DNA from: Phycisphaerae bacterium
Lineage (GTDB): Bacteria; Planctomycetota; Phycisphaerae; Phycisphaerales; SM1A02
NCBI GenBank assembly: GCA_018665385.1
Contig: JABJDN010000048.1
Location: 1 to 32,717, forward strand
DNA: 32,717 nucleotides
Direction: 5' to 3'
Every line of letters starts with the position of its first letter. Positions within the stretch are counted from its first letter, which is position 1. Below the pieces are notes generated by a model. That model saw only the letters and a list, made by a program, of their open reading frames with translations, did no database searches and was not told where the DNA came from. This document shows positions 32,692 through 32,717 of this stretch, piece by piece. The translations under genes were made by a program, and so were the position numbers.

Positions 32692-32717
32692 AGATAAACC
32701 TTTATAAAAGCGGAACA

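Noticed and set aside
1..32717. CRISPR arrays, tRNA or rRNA genes, insertion sequences and prophage genes
   Set aside because: No regularly spaced repeats, cloverleaf-like sequences, transposase or integrase motifs were seen on either strand by reading. A covariance-model scan was not possible.

Overview
The window reads as a stretch of bacterial chromosome, probably from a planctomycete-like (PVC-group) organism with fairly low GC. This placement is an inference from gene content. It rests on a large pseudopilin with an H-Xn-DG tail, a secreted protein with a VPAPG / RRRR C-terminus of the PEP-CTERM type, a zinc-ribbon plus GYF_2-like membrane protein, a Tat-exported Gfo/Idh/MocA oxidoreductase, and a murC-murB-ddl-ftsQ-like cluster that is not followed by ftsA or ftsZ. 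No tRNA, rRNA, insertion sequence, phage gene or CRISPR array was seen. Genes are tightly packed and often joined by 1 to 8 nt start/stop overlaps, mostly ATGA.

Layout. 1-672 is the 3' part of ruvB. 953-2164 is a large pseudopilin closed by a strong terminator. 2255-6075 holds a transsulfuration pair (a CBS-type enzyme and a cystathionine gamma-lyase/synthase) followed by pgi. 6118-6874 (minus) is fliW-csrA, a post-transcriptional switch for flagellin, below a structured leader and a zinc-ribbon membrane protein (7071-7745). That protein starts head-to-head on the same CATG as a parvulin-like lipoprotein (7744-8682). 8656-11392 (minus) is an LptF/LptG permease pair. 11642-14905 is a four-gene minor pseudopilin operon in the order I, J, K/PilX, H, and it runs tail-to-tail into an NtrC-type sigma-54 activator (14906-16270, minus).

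16352-20557 is murC-murB-ddl plus an ftsQ-like gene, followed by a cardiolipin synthase. 22145-22867 is a PEP-CTERM-like secreted protein. 22890-23983 (minus) is a two-gene unit, a beta-barrel protein and a cytochrome c lipoprotein, behind a promoter whose 17-bp spacer holds a Fur-like 7-1-7 palindrome. 24148-29462 carries a metallo-beta-lactamase-fold hydrolase, adenine deaminase, an ATP-grasp enzyme, a sulfatase-modifying-factor-like lipoprotein and the oxidoreductase. A bidirectional terminator separates these from a NupG-like MFS transporter and a DEAD-box RNA helicase on the minus strand.

Most of the window is ordinary core metabolism and envelope biogenesis. No clear new defence or mobile system was found. 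The points most worth checking are the dcw remnant with an ftsQ-like gene, the Fur-like operator and GTGCAA repeats around 24003-24095, the repeated 8-mer before the pseudopilin operon, the GGA-rich fliW leader, and the start-codon hairpin before the PEP-CTERM gene.
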